Shown piece by piece: positions 1-8,506 of a DNA stretch of 64,000 nt (positions within the stretch are counted from its first letter, which is position 1; each line of letters opens with the position of its first letter). The position numbers and the translations under genes are program-made. Origin of the DNA: Rhodobacteraceae bacterium HLUCCA12 (GTDB taxonomy: Bacteria > Pseudomonadota > Alphaproteobacteria > Rhodobacterales > Rhodobacteraceae). The stretch spans positions 95,945 through 159,944 of the forward strand of contig LJSV01000008.1 of NCBI GenBank assembly GCA_001314715.1, given 5' to 3'. The notes below the pieces were generated by a model that made no database searches, was not told the DNA's origin, and saw nothing but the letters and a program-made list of their open reading frames with translations.

Positions 1-167
1 TGGCCGGGCTGCCCGGTATCGCCCTGCCCGCGGGGCTGGATGAACAGGGGCTGCCGCTGGGGCTGCAACTGATCGGTCAGCCGTGGAACGAGGCCGATCT
101 GCTGAACACCGCTCACGTTTTGGAGAAAGCGGCCGGTTTTGTTTCCAAACCGGCCCAATGGTGGTAA
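1..167 (+). CDS. gatA: Asp/Glu-tRNA amidotransferase subunit A, C-terminal end
   Basis: Subunit A of GatCAB, the enzyme that amidates mischarged Glu-tRNA(Gln) or Asp-tRNA(Asn). Only the last 54 codons are present, in phase from base 3, ending PAQWW-stop. The visible part has the [10 protein letters not shown] strand and the WNEADLL stretch typical of amidase-signature C-termini. The catalytic Ser-Ser-Lys region lies upstream of the window. The next gene starts 34 bases after the stop in the same direction. The family call is firm; a different amidase-signature enzyme is a minor alternative because so little is seen. Confidence 0.85.
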   Translation, partial: AGLPGIALPAGLDEQGLPLGLQLIGQPWNEADLLNTAHVLEKAAGFVSKPAQWW

Positions 168-201
168 CTTCGGCACAAAAATGACGAGCAGAGGCCTCGG
201 A

Positions 202-1026
202 ATGCGAAAACTGACATTTGCGGGTGCGCTCGCCCTTCTGGCGTTGCCCGCCTGCACCGATGGCGGCGGCGGCGCGCGTGACCGCGCGGCCATGTCCTCG
301 GGCGTCGGATTTGGCGATTACCGGCGCTACCTCGATGATCGCGAAGCCGCGCGCAACAGTTCGGCGCCCTATTCGGTGGCGCCCGAGACATCGGAACGCG
401 CATCCGAAGACCGGCGCGCGACGGCCCGCCCGCCGCGGCCCGCCGCCGATGACATCGGCGCGCCGATGGCCGCGCCGATGTCCCCGGCCGCCACGACCGC
501 CGACGAAAGCCGCGCGCGCGACGACAGCGCCAGCCAGGCCCCTGCCCGCCCGCGTGACGGCAGATCGTCCGACACGCCGCAACTCTTTGGCACCACGCCC
601 GCCTTCGACGCGGGACCCAGCGTCCGTCCGGCCTTGTCGGACGAGCAGGATTTCGCGGCGGTCTCGTCGCGCGAGACCATCGAAAGCGATCGCGCGCGGC
701 TGGAAAGCCAACGCGCGCAATACCAGATCATCGAGGTCGACTCGGTGCCGGACGCGTCGGTCCGGGCCGGTCCGAACGTGATCGAATACGCCCTCGACAC
801 CACCCACCCGGTCGGCGAAGAGCGCTATCGCCGGATCAACCCGTTCCGCTGGGGCCGGTGGGAGGCCAATTGCCTGCGCTATCACAACCAGAACGCGGCG
901 CAGGAGGCGTTCCTGGCCGAAGGCGGCCCCGAACGCGACCGCGACAATCTCGACCCCGATGGCGACGGCTATGCCTGCTGGTGGGATCCGGCACCGATCC
1001 GCCAGGCCGTCCGCGCCGCGCAATGA
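202..1026 (+). CDS. Lipoprotein with C-terminal excalibur-like calcium motif
   Basis: A 274-residue secreted protein. Residues 1-18 form a lipoprotein signal with an LPAC lipobox and Cys18 as the likely lipidated residue. Residues 25-190 are low complexity, rich in Ala, Arg, Asp, Ser and Pro. The C-terminus (about 220-262) has two cysteines and a D-P-D-G-D-G-Y-A-C motif, the pattern of the excalibur calcium-binding domain. I chose the ATG at 202 because AGAGG lies 7 bases upstream and the lipobox then falls at a normal distance; the ATG at 181 has no ribosome site. Its TGA overlaps the next gene's ATG (ATGA), so it is probably translationally coupled to the cell-wall amidase. Function unknown; an envelope role is inferred. 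Confidence 0.8.
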   Translation: MRKLTFAGALALLALPACTDGGGGARDRAAMSSGVGFGDYRRYLDDREAARNSSAPYSVAPETSERASEDRRATARPPRPAADDIGAPMAAPMSPAATTADESRARDDSASQAPARPRDGRSSDTPQLFGTTPAFDAGPSVRPALSDEQDFAAVSSRETIESDRARLESQRAQYQIIEVDSVPDASVRAGPNVIEYALDTTHPVGEERYRRINPFRWGRWEANCLRYHNQNAAQEAFLAEGGPERDRDNLDPDGDGYACWWDPAPIRQAVRAAQ

Positions 1027-1706
1027 GCGCACCCGACACGCCGGGCGCGCGCTGGCACCCGTCACCCAACGCCGGCCCCCGGCGCGACGGGCTGACGCCA
1101 CGGCTGGTGGTGCTGCACTACACGCAGATGTCCTCGGCGGGGGCGGCGCTGGCGCGGCTTTGCGATCCCGGTGCGCAGGTCTCGGCACATTACCTGATCG
1201 GGGCGGATGGCACGCTCTGGCAGATGGTCGCGCAATCGCAGCGGGCGTGGCATGCGGGCGCGGGACGCTGGCGCGGGCTTGACGATATCAACTCGCGCTC
1301 GATCGGGATCGAGATCGACAATGACGGCGACAGCCCCTTTGCCGCCGCGCAGATGCGCAGGCTGGAAACGCTTTTGCCCGCGCTGCTGACGCGCTGGTCG
1401 ATCCCGCCATCGGGCGTGATCGCGCATTCCGACATGGCGCCCGGGCGCAAGGCCGACCCCGGACCACGGTTCGACTGGCGTCGGCTGGCCCGGATGGGCC
1501 TGTCGGTCTGGCCGCGCACGGATGGCGACCCCGACGCCCCGCTTGCCGCCTCGCTCGACCGAATCGGCTATCCCCCGGTCGCGCCCGAGTTGCGCCTGGC
1601 CGCCTTTCGCCTGCGCTTTCGACCACGCCACACGGGCCCCGAGGATCGTATCGACCGCGCCCTGGCCGATTCCCTGGCGCGCCAGTCCGAATTGCATGAT
1701 TATTGA
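1023..1706 (+). CDS. N-acetylmuramoyl-L-alanine amidase (AmpD/AmiD type)
   Basis: A 227-residue Amidase_2-family zinc enzyme that would cut the amide bond between N-acetylmuramic acid and L-alanine in peptidoglycan or its fragments. His32 (LHYT), His135 (HSD) and Asp145 (K-A-D-P-G) match the zinc ligands of AmpD, and Lys143 sits two residues before the last ligand as in AmpD. Glu97 lies in the IGIEI strand. No signal peptide is visible, so a cytosolic recycling role is likelier than an outer-membrane one. The start overlaps the stop of the upstream lipoprotein gene. Confidence 0.9.
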   Translation: MSAPDTPGARWHPSPNAGPRRDGLTPRLVVLHYTQMSSAGAALARLCDPGAQVSAHYLIGADGTLWQMVAQSQRAWHAGAGRWRGLDDINSRSIGIEIDNDGDSPFAAAQMRRLETLLPALLTRWSIPPSGVIAHSDMAPGRKADPGPRFDWRRLARMGLSVWPRTDGDPDAPLAASLDRIGYPPVAPELRLAAFRLRFRPRHTGPEDRIDRALADSLARQSELHDY

Positions 1707-1745
1707 TAGAATTGAAACAATTTCAGGCGAAGCAAAACATCAATA
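1701..1745. other. AT-rich nested inverted repeat between convergent genes
   Basis: TATTGAT (1701-1707) pairs with ATCAATA (1739-1745) around an inner hairpin AATTG-aaa-CAATT (1710-1722). It starts inside the amidase stop codon and is an AT island in otherwise GC-rich DNA. Plausibly a terminator-like structure for the amidase transcript; no clean U-run follows. Confidence 0.4.
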
Positions 1746-1764
1746 GTTGAAAAAGTGAAACCTC

Positions 1765-1833
1765 GCCCTTCATCTTGCCTTAAATACGCTGGGGGTGAAT
1801 TCGGCGCAGCCGAAGAGGGGGCAACGCCCCTGC
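1765..1833 (-). repeat. Dispersed intergenic two-hairpin element, copy 1
   Basis: First of four related copies, reading on the minus strand and beginning 11 bases after the stop of the DUF3422 gene. In sense order it has hairpin 1 (GGGGC-gtt-GCCCC, 1818-1830), hairpin 2 (TTCGGC-tgc-GCCGAA, 1800-1814), then the conserved tail: a CACCCCC run, GCGTATTT and GGCAAGATGAAGGG. It differs from the other copies by TTAAGG in place of TTTTCGG. The copies are 8421-8486, 26241-26314 and 61889-61956. Confidence 0.8.
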
Positions 1834-1844
1834 CCCGGGCGCCC

Positions 1845-3146
1845 TCATTCCAGACGCCGCCGGATACGGCGCAGCGCCAGCCAGACCAGCCCCACCACAA
1901 CCGGCGTCAGCGCGGCCATCAGCGCCGCTTTTCCCAGCCCCAGCGGTTCGGCCACCGGCAGGGCCAGGTTCGCCGCCAGCCCGACCGCGTAATAGCTGAT
2001 GGCCACGACCGACAACCCCTCGACCGTGTGTTGCAGCCGCAATTGCAGATCGGCGCGCCGGTCCATGCTTTTCAACAATGCCTGGTTCTGCCCCGAATGC
2101 GCGACCTCGACCTGCGTGCTCAACAACCGCCCGGCCCGCATCGCCCGTTCCGACAGCGTCGCCAGTCGCGATTCCGCAGCCTTGACCGTGCGCATCGCCG
2201 GATCGAACCGGCGCTGCATGAACTCGGCCAGGGTCTGCCGCCCCTCGAACCGTGCCTCGCGCAGGACCGCGATCCGCGCATGCACCAGCGCCTCGTAGGC
2301 GCGCGTCGCCCCGAAACGGAACGAGGCCGACATTTCCAGCTGTTCCAGCTGCGCCGATACCGCCATCAGGGCCGCCAGCGCCTGTTCGGGGCGCGGCGTT
2401 CCCGCGGCCATGTCGGCGACCAGCGCACCAAGCCGCCGGTCCAGCCCGCCCATGTCTTGCGACACATGGCGCGCGCGCGCCAGCCCCAGCATCGACATGG
2501 CGCGATAGGTCTCGATCTCGCACAGGCGCTGCACGATACGGCCCATCCGTTGCGGACCGGCGCCGGGATGGGCGAAAACCGCCATGCGCACATGCCCGGC
2601 GGGGTCGATGCGGAAATCCGACGCGACGATCGCCGCATCGTCGAGCACGCGCGCAACGGCCAGGCTTTCGGGCACGAACCAGGCCGCCAGTCGCTCGGCG
2701 ATCGCGGCGGTGTCGGCCTGTCCGTCGGGGCCGAGCGGCATGGGCACGATATGCAGCAGGATCGAGGTCATCCGCAGCCCCGGCGCGGCCTCCAGCCAGT
2801 CCTCGGGCAGGACCGCGAACAGCGCGGGGTCAAAGGCCGCATGCGTTTCACCCGGCGAAAAGACCGTGTAGCTGGTGAATTCGGTGTGGTTTTCCCATGT
2901 CAGCGTGTCCCGGCCCAAGGCGCAGCCATGATGCGTGGCCTCGGACGGGGGATGCGCCGCGCCGTGGCGGTTCAACAGATCCAGCAGATGCGCCCGGTCG
3001 TCCGCCCGGTCGCGTGCGGCCGCGTCATTCTCGGGCTTGAGGGCCAGAAAGACGGCCGTTCCGGGCACGCTGATCAGCGGCGCGGGCCGGGCGTGCAGCT
3101 CGTTGGTCAGGCTGTAGCGCAGCGGATGATCGGCAATGGGCGGCAT
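1845..3146 (-). CDS. DUF3422 family membrane-anchored protein
   Basis: A 433-residue protein matching the DUF3422 family, common in Alphaproteobacteria and without a settled function. It begins MPPIADHPLRYSL-TNELHARP, a family-typical N-terminus. The middle is helical and charged. The C-terminus (about 370-425) has two hydrophobic segments before a basic RRIRRRLE tail, so the protein is probably anchored in the inner membrane with a large cytoplasmic part. The ATG at 3146 has GAGAG 7 bases upstream. The gene is alone on its strand, followed directly by dispersed element copy 1. Confidence 0.85.
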   Translation of the reverse strand: MPPIADHPLRYSLTNELHARPAPLISVPGTAVFLALKPENDAAARDRADDRAHLLDLLNRHGAAHPPSEATHHGCALGRDTLTWENHTEFTSYTVFSPGETHAAFDPALFAVLPEDWLEAAPGLRMTSILLHIVPMPLGPDGQADTAAIAERLAAWFVPESLAVARVLDDAAIVASDFRIDPAGHVRMAVFAHPGAGPQRMGRIVQRLCEIETYRAMSMLGLARARHVSQDMGGLDRRLGALVADMAAGTPRPEQALAALMAVSAQLEQLEMSASFRFGATRAYEALVHARIAVLREARFEGRQTLAEFMQRRFDPAMRTVKAAESRLATLSERAMRAGRLLSTQVEVAHSGQNQALLKSMDRRADLQLRLQHTVEGLSVVAISYYAVGLAANLALPVAEPLGLGKAALMAALTPVVVGLVWLALRRIRRRLE

Positions 3147-3299
3147 GATGCGACTCTCGGCGTTCCGACCTGCATAGCCAGCCCCGCGCGGCAAGAAAAG
3201 CCGGCATCGGCCCGCGCCGGCGCCGCGATGCGGTACGCCATGGTATCCTTGCTTTTGTGCAACGCCGCGCGACCCGCCGGACCGCCGGTGCCTGCCCCT

Positions 3300-3369
3300 G
3301 GCAGTTTTGCAGGTCAGCCACCGTGGCGCAAAACTGCCGCGGGCCGGGTTGCACATGCCCGGCCCGCGG
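3300..3369 (-). terminator. Strong terminator of the TRAP gene with an overlapping second hairpin
   Basis: A perfect 12-bp inverted repeat (CCGCGGGCCGGG at 3337-3348, CCCGGCCCGCGG at 3358-3369) follows the TRAP binding-protein gene 26 bases after its stop. Read on the minus strand it is followed by CAGTTTTG, a rho-independent pattern. A second perfect 11-bp repeat (GGCAGTTTTGC 3300-3310, GCAAAACTGCC 3328-3338) shares two bases with the first, so the two cannot both be fully paired. Between genes 3147-3395 I see nothing else. Confidence 0.8.
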
Positions 3370-3395
3370 TCTTCAGTTTGCGATTCTGGCCCGTA

Positions 3396-4448
3396 TCAGC
3401 GGCTTTCTTCCTCGGCGATCAGGTCTTCGGCCGCTTCGATCAGGGCGGCGCCGTCGACGCCCTCTTCTTCCATCTCCTCGGCCCAGTCGTCACGCACCTG
3501 CTGCGCGGCCTCGCGCCAGCGCGCGAGTTCCTCGCCCTCGATGGTGACGATCGTGTTGCCCCGTTCGACCGCCGCCTCGCGGCCCGGCGCGTCGCCGGCT
3601 TCCTGGATCCGGCCCGCCCAGGCCGAGGCCTCGATGCCGGAATTCGCGTCGATGATCTCCTGCAGATCCTCGGGCAGGGCGTCATAGGAATCGCGGTTCA
3701 TGGCGAAGAAGAAGAAGGTCGAATACAGACCCCGGTCGCCGCCGAATTCGGTATGGGTGTCGACCAGTTCGGGCACGCGCAGCACCTGTGTGACTTCCCA
3801 CGGGATCACAGCGCCCTCGATGACATTGCGCGACAGCGCCTCGGGCACCTGCGGCACCGGCATGCCGACCGCCGTCGCGCCCAGCGTCTCCAGCAGGCGG
3901 GTGGTGATGCGGGTGGGGCCGCGCACGGTGCGCCCCTCTACATCCTCGATCCGTTCGATGGCCGGGGCGCGCATGTGAAAGATGCCCGGACCATGGACAT
4001 GCACCGCCAGCATGTGCACATCCTCGGTCTCTTCCTGCATGTATTCCTCGTGGAAGCGCCAGGCCGCGCGCGATGTCGATTCGGCATCGGCCATCATGAA
4101 CGGCAATTCGAATGTCTCCGAGATCGGAAAGCGCCCCGGCGTATAGCCCGCGACCGTCCAGATGATGTCGACCACGCCTTCGCGCACCTGATCATAGAGC
4201 GCGGCGGGCGTGCCACCCAGCGACATCGAGGAATAGACCTCGACATTCAGGCGGCCTTCGGATTCCTCGGTCACCTTTTCGGCCCAGGGAATGATGAAGT
4301 CACGCGGCACGGTGCCGTTGGGCCCCAGGAACTGGTGCACGCGCAGGGTGATCGGCTCTTGCGCGCTGGCAAGACCGGGCGCCAGCAGCGCCCCCAGCGC
4401 GACGGATCCGGCAAGACCGGCAGTCAGGAATGCTCTTCTCAACATCAT
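3396..4448 (-). CDS. TRAP transporter solute-binding protein (DctP family)
   Basis: A 350-residue periplasmic binding protein of a TRAP carboxylate transporter. Residues 1-29 form a signal peptide ending ASA-QE. The mature part shows DctP features: a T-L-R-V-H strand near the start, PWAEKV, and the conserved Arg-containing strand GRTVRGPTR near residue 170 that usually binds the ligand carboxylate. GGGAGGG lies 4 bases before the ATG at 4448 and 7 before the adjoining ATG at 4445, so the true start may be codon 2. No membrane subunits (DctQ/DctM) are next to it, which makes it an orphan. Substrate unknown. Confidence 0.88.
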   Translation of the reverse strand: MMLRRAFLTAGLAGSVALGALLAPGLASAQEPITLRVHQFLGPNGTVPRDFIIPWAEKVTEESEGRLNVEVYSSMSLGGTPAALYDQVREGVVDIIWTVAGYTPGRFPISETFELPFMMADAESTSRAAWRFHEEYMQEETEDVHMLAVHVHGPGIFHMRAPAIERIEDVEGRTVRGPTRITTRLLETLGATAVGMPVPQVPEALSRNVIEGAVIPWEVTQVLRVPELVDTHTEFGGDRGLYSTFFFFAMNRDSYDALPEDLQEIIDANSGIEASAWAGRIQEAGDAPGREAAVERGNTIVTIEGEELARWREAAQQVRDDWAEEMEEEGVDGAALIEAAEDLIAEEESR

Positions 4449-4635
4449 GTATCCCTCCCTGATGTCGTGGTCGTTCGACCGGGCGCCGATTGATGTGGCG
4501 CCCCTTCTTGGTGATTACCGGTCCTCGGCGGCTACCGCGGTGCCGGCCACGTCCTCCTCCAGCAAGATACGGATTGATACGCGCGAAATGTTACAAAATT
4601 TTTGCCGAATGCGCGAAAAATGTCATATGTCGCAC

Positions 4636-5406
4636 TCAGGTCTCGAAAGGATCGACGGGATAGCCGACACCGGTCAGGTAGAGGCCCTGTGGCGGGCTGA
4701 CGGGGCCACAGGCCGCGCGGTCGCGCGCGGCAAGCGCCTGGGCCACGCGCTCAGGGGGCCATGCGCCGGCGCCCACCCGTTCCACCGTTCCGACGATCGA
4801 GCGCACCTGATTGTGCAGAAACGACCGCGCGCGCAGGTCGAACTGAAACTCGGTGCCCCCGGCATGATCGCGGGCGCTGATCTCCAGTGCATCCAGTGTC
4901 TTGACCGGTGATGGCGCCTGGCACAGGCTGGCGCGAAAGGTGGTGAAATCGTGCCGCCCGATCAGCGCGTGCGCGGCCTTTTGCATCGGCTCCAGCACCA
5001 GCGGGTGACGCACCTGCCAGATCAGCCCGGTTTCCAGCACCATCGGTGCGCGCCGGCTGACAAGCCGGAACCGATAGCGCCGCTCAATGGCGCTGAAGCG
5101 GGCATGGAAATCCGCCTCGACTCTCGCGCAGGCGGTCACGGCCACTGGCTGGGGGCGCAGGTGGTGATTGAGCGCCTCGGACAGGCGCGACGGATCCCAG
5201 TCGCGGGTCAGGTCGGCATGGGCGACCTGACCGGTGGCGTGAACGCCGGTATCGGTGCGCCCGGCCGCCGCAACCGGCGGATGCGCCGGGTCCAGCCGCG
5301 CCAGCGCGGCCTCAAGCGCGGCCTGAACCGAGGGCTGGCCGGACTGGCGCTGCCAGCCGCAAAAGGGCGCGCCGTTGTATTCGATGCGAAAGGCAAACCG
5401 GGGCAT
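4636..5406 (-). CDS. truA: tRNA pseudouridine(38-40) synthase TruA
   Basis: A 256-residue enzyme that isomerises uridines 38-40 of the tRNA anticodon arm. The catalytic Asp is Asp52 in GRTDTGVHA. The RRYRF strand, the FLHNQVR segment near residue 190 and a length near 260 residues are typical. It lies 38 bases downstream of the SDR gene and probably shares its transcript with trpA. A 187-base gap separates it from the TRAP gene and presumably holds the TRAP promoter. Confidence 0.96.
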   Translation of the reverse strand: MPRFAFRIEYNGAPFCGWQRQSGQPSVQAALEAALARLDPAHPPVAAAGRTDTGVHATGQVAHADLTRDWDPSRLSEALNHHLRPQPVAVTACARVEADFHARFSAIERRYRFRLVSRRAPMVLETGLIWQVRHPLVLEPMQKAAHALIGRHDFTTFRASLCQAPSPVKTLDALEISARDHAGGTEFQFDLRARSFLHNQVRSIVGTVERVGAGAWPPERVAQALAARDRAACGPVSPPQGLYLTGVGYPVDPFET

Positions 5407-5444
5407 GGCGGTGGCTTACCCCGGCGCCGGGCGCGGCGCAATCG

Positions 5445-6314
5445 TCAGGGCGTGCCTGCGTGGATAGCGGCCAGCCCGGCGCGGTAGTCGGGATAGAGCA
5501 GGCGAATGCCCAACTCTGGCCCGACGCGGACCGAGCGCAGGCGCTTGTTCTCGGAATAGAACGATCGCGCCATCGGACCCAGCGCGTCAGGGTCAAAGGG
5601 TTGTTCGGGCGGCGGTTCCTGCCCCAGCAGCGCGGCGGCATGGGTGACGACATCCTGCGGCGGGCTGGGCAGGTCATCGCACAGGTTGAACGGCCCGCTG
5701 GCTTGCGCGGCCGCGGCCGCCGCCGCAATGCGGCCCAGATCGGTCACATGGATGCGGTTGAACACCTGTCCCGGCTTGATCAGCCGGTGCGCGCGCCCCT
5801 CGCGCAAGGCATCCAGCGCCGAGCGTCCGGGGCCATAGATCCCGGCCACACGCAAGAACGCGATCGGCACAGCGCAGGCCGTGGCAAGCGCCTGCCAGTC
5901 GGTCTCGGCGCGCAACCGGGCCGCGCCGCGGTCGGTTCCCGGCGCGGTCGCGGTGGTTTCATCGACCCATTCGCCACCGGCATCGCCATAGACGCTGGAG
6001 GCCGAGACATAGCCGATCCAGCGCAAATGCGGTGCCGACAGCCCGTGCAGATGCGCGACCACGGGGTCACTGCCGTCCGGCCCCCGCGCAGGCGGCACCG
6101 ACGTGGCCAGATGCGTCGCCTCGGCCAGGGCCGCGCGCAACGCCGCATCGTCGCCGCCGGGTGTCCAGACCACCGGCTCCAACCCCGCGCGGGCAAAATC
6201 CGCGGCGCGTTCGGGGCTGCGTGTGGTGGCGAAGATGCGCCAGTCCGGGCCCAGCGCACGGGCGATCGCGCCGGCGCTGTAGCCATGTCCGATGCTGAGA
6301 AGAACCTGTTCCAT
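5445..6314 (-). CDS. SDR-family NAD(P)-binding protein, YeeZ-like
   Basis: A 289-residue Rossmann-fold protein of the extended/atypical SDR group. The N-terminal glycine motif is GHGYSAGA (residues 9-16) rather than the usual TGxxGxxG. YVSASSVYGDAGG (about 102-114) and FLRVAGIYGPGRS (about 153-165) are typical of epimerase-like SDRs, but the Tyr-x3-Lys pair is not evident, so it may not be a classical dehydrogenase. It sits 55 bases after trpA and 38 before truA in one direction. YeeZ-like proteins have no firmly known reaction; I do not assign one. Confidence 0.8.
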   Translation of the reverse strand: MEQVLLSIGHGYSAGAIARALGPDWRIFATTRSPERAADFARAGLEPVVWTPGGDDAALRAALAEATHLATSVPPARGPDGSDPVVAHLHGLSAPHLRWIGYVSASSVYGDAGGEWVDETTATAPGTDRGAARLRAETDWQALATACAVPIAFLRVAGIYGPGRSALDALREGRAHRLIKPGQVFNRIHVTDLGRIAAAAAAAQASGPFNLCDDLPSPPQDVVTHAAALLGQEPPPEQPFDPDALGPMARSFYSENKRLRSVRVGPELGIRLLYPDYRAGLAAIHAGTP

Positions 6315-6369
6315 ACCCGCGTATATGCGCTGTCATGTCGTCGCGGCAAGCGGGGTCGGGTGCCGCGCG

Positions 6370-7161
6370 TTACCCGCGATGCGCCCCGGCCGCCAGGTCC
6401 GCGACATAGGCCAGCACCGCGTCGACCGGCCTTCGCGCGCCGATTTCCTTGACGATGGCCGAGCCCACGACGCATCCGTCGGCGACGCGGGCAAAGGTCT
6501 CGGCCGCCTGCGGATTCGCGATCCCGAAACCGACGATGACCGGCAGATCGGTCGCGGCCTTGATGCGCGCGACCTCGGGCGCGACATCGTCGGCCTGCGC
6601 CTCGGCGGATCCGGTGATGCCGGTGATCGAGACGTAATAGACAAAACCCGAGGTATGGCGCAGCACCGCCGGCAAGCGCCGGTCATCGGTGGTCGGTGTG
6701 GCGAGGCGAATGAAGTTCAGCCCGGCGGCCTGCGCCGGCACGCAAAGCTCGTCATCCTCTTCGGGCGGCAGGTCCACCACGATCAGGCCATCGACACCGG
6801 CCTCGACCGCATCGGCCAGAAACCGTTCCACGTCCCGATTGTAGATCGGGTTGTAATAGCCCATCAGGACGATCGGCGTTGCGTCGTTGTCCTGCCGGAA
6901 CGCGCGCACAATCTGCAAGGTCTTTTCCAGCGTCATGCCGCCTTCGAGTGCGCGCTGCCCGGCGCGCTGGATCGTGGGGCCATCGGCCATCGGGTCGGTA
7001 AAGGGCACCCCCAGTTCGATGATGTCCACGCCTGCGCCCGGCAAGCCGCGCAGTACCGCAAGCGAGGTTTCCAGATCCGGATCCCCCGCCATGATATAGG
7101 AAACAAAGGCCTTGCGGCCCTCGGCGCGCAGTCTGGCAAAGGTGGCGTCGATTCTGGTCAT
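6370..7161 (-). CDS. trpA: Tryptophan synthase alpha chain
   Basis: A 263-residue TIM-barrel subunit that cleaves indole-3-glycerol phosphate and passes indole to TrpB. Glu49 (IIELGVPF) and Asp60 (DPMADGP) fall at the same numbers as the catalytic residues of the Salmonella enzyme. The phosphate-binding GFGI and GSAIV loops are present near the C-terminus. The ATG at 7161 is preceded by GGGA at good spacing; an in-frame extension upstream is not needed. trpB is not adjacent on this side; the SDR and truA genes follow. Confidence 0.96.
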   Translation of the reverse strand: MTRIDATFARLRAEGRKAFVSYIMAGDPDLETSLAVLRGLPGAGVDIIELGVPFTDPMADGPTIQRAGQRALEGGMTLEKTLQIVRAFRQDNDATPIVLMGYYNPIYNRDVERFLADAVEAGVDGLIVVDLPPEEDDELCVPAQAAGLNFIRLATPTTDDRRLPAVLRHTSGFVYYVSITGITGSAEAQADDVAPEVARIKAATDLPVIVGFGIANPQAAETFARVADGCVVGSAIVKEIGARRPVDAVLAYVADLAAGAHRG

Positions 7162-7303
7162 GCGGCAATCCCTGTCTGTCGCTTGCCGTTTGCACGTTGC
7201 GCGCGCGAAAATCAATGCCACATTGCCTGCGCCGGGCATGGGCGCGCTTGAACCCGGCCGCGCCAGCGCCTAGAAGCGGCGCGACAGTTGACCGGAGGGT
7301 GCG

Positions 7304-8401
7304 ATGGGTTTTCGAATGGGTATCGTGGGTTTGCCGAATGTCGGCAAATCGACGCTTTTCAACGCGCTCACGCGCACCGCTGCCGCCCAAGCCGCGAACT
7401 TTCCGTTCTGCACCATTGAACCCAATGTCGGCGACGTGGCCGTGCCCGATCCCCGGCTGGAAAAACTGGCCGCGATCGCCAAGTCGAAACAGATCATTCC
7501 CACGCGCATCACCTTCGTCGATATCGCCGGGCTGGTGCGCGGGGCATCGAAAGGCGAGGGGCTGGGCAACCAGTTTCTGGCCAATATCCGCGAGGTTGAT
7601 GCCATCGCACATGTGCTGCGTTGCTTCGAGGATGGCGACATCACCCATGTCGAGGGCCGGATCGACCCGGTCGCCGATGCCGAGACGATCGAGACCGAGC
7701 TGATGATCGCCGATCTGGAATCGATCGAGCGGCGCCTGGCCAACCTGGCGCGCAAGATCAAGGGCGGCGACAAGGAGGCCCAGCAACAGGACCGGCTGTT
7801 GCGCCTGGCGCGCGAGGCGCTCGATGCCGGGCGCCCGGCCCGCACCATCACCGTCGATGCCGAGGACCGCAAGGCCTGGGCGATGCTGCAACTGCTGACG
7901 GCAAAACCCGTCCTTTACGTCTGCAATGTCGAGGAAAGCGCGGCGGCGCAGGGCAACAGCCAGTCGGCACGGGTGGCCGAGATGGCAGCGGCGCAGGGCG
8001 CGGCGCATGTCGTGATCTCGGCGCGCATCGAGGAAGAGCTGGCGCAGCTGGCCGACGACGAAGCGGCGCTGTTTCTGGATGAGATGGGCCTGGACGAACC
8101 CGGCCTGGACCGGCTGATCCGCGCCGGATACGACCTGCTTGGCTTGCAGACCTATTTCACCGTCGGCCCCAAGGAAGCGCGCGCCTGGACGATCCCCGCC
8201 GGCACCGCAGCCCCGCAGGCTGCCGGCGTGATCCACGGCGATTTCGAGCGCGGTTTCATCCGCGCCGAAACCGTGGCTTATGACGATTACATCGCCTGCA
8301 ACGGCGAGGCCGGCGCGCGCGATTCCGGCAAGCTGCGCGTCGAGGGCAAGAGCTATGTCGTCAAGGATGGCGACGTGCTGCATTTCCTGTTCAACGCCTG
8401 A
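7304..8401 (+). CDS. ychF: Ribosome-associated ATPase YchF/OLA1
   Basis: A 365-residue Obg-like protein that prefers ATP and binds ribosomes. The P-loop is GLPNVGKST (residues 9-17), the G3 motif is DIAGLVRGA, and the G4 position is N-V-E-E instead of NKxD, the substitution linked to ATP preference in this family. The TGS-like C-terminus (TYFTVGPKEARAW) is present. GGAGGG lies 4 bases before the ATG. It is divergent from trpA and followed by dispersed element copy 2. Confidence 0.97.
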   Translation: MGFRMGIVGLPNVGKSTLFNALTRTAAAQAANFPFCTIEPNVGDVAVPDPRLEKLAAIAKSKQIIPTRITFVDIAGLVRGASKGEGLGNQFLANIREVDAIAHVLRCFEDGDITHVEGRIDPVADAETIETELMIADLESIERRLANLARKIKGGDKEAQQQDRLLRLAREALDAGRPARTITVDAEDRKAWAMLQLLTAKPVLYVCNVEESAAAQGNSQSARVAEMAAAQGAAHVVISARIEEELAQLADDEAALFLDEMGLDEPGLDRLIRAGYDLLGLQTYFTVGPKEARAWTIPAGTAAPQAAGVIHGDFERGFIRAETVAYDDYIACNGEAGARDSGKLRVEGKSYVVKDGDVLHFLFNA

Positions 8402-8420
8402 GCCGGGCTGACAGCGGGTC

Positions 8421-8486
8421 GAGGGGCGCTGCCCCTCTGGCCTGCGGCCATTCACCCCGGCGTATTTTTCGGCAAGATGAAGGGGC
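8421..8486 (+). repeat. Dispersed intergenic two-hairpin element, copy 2
   Basis: It starts 19 bases after the ychF stop in the same sense. Hairpin 1 is GAGGGGC-gct-GCCCCTC (8421-8437) and hairpin 2 is TGGCC-tgc-GGCCA (8438-8450), both perfect. The tail TTCACCCC, GCGTATTTTTCGG and CAAGATGAAGGGGC follows. Hairpin 2 differs in sequence from the other copies but keeps pairing. Confidence 0.85.
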
Positions 8487-8506
8487 GGCGGCGCGGGACG
8501 CGGACC

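Noticed and set aside
1755..4493. An open frame of about 912 codons on the plus strand
   Set aside because: It is antisense to the DUF3422 and TRAP genes, both with clear family motifs, signal peptide and ribosome sites.
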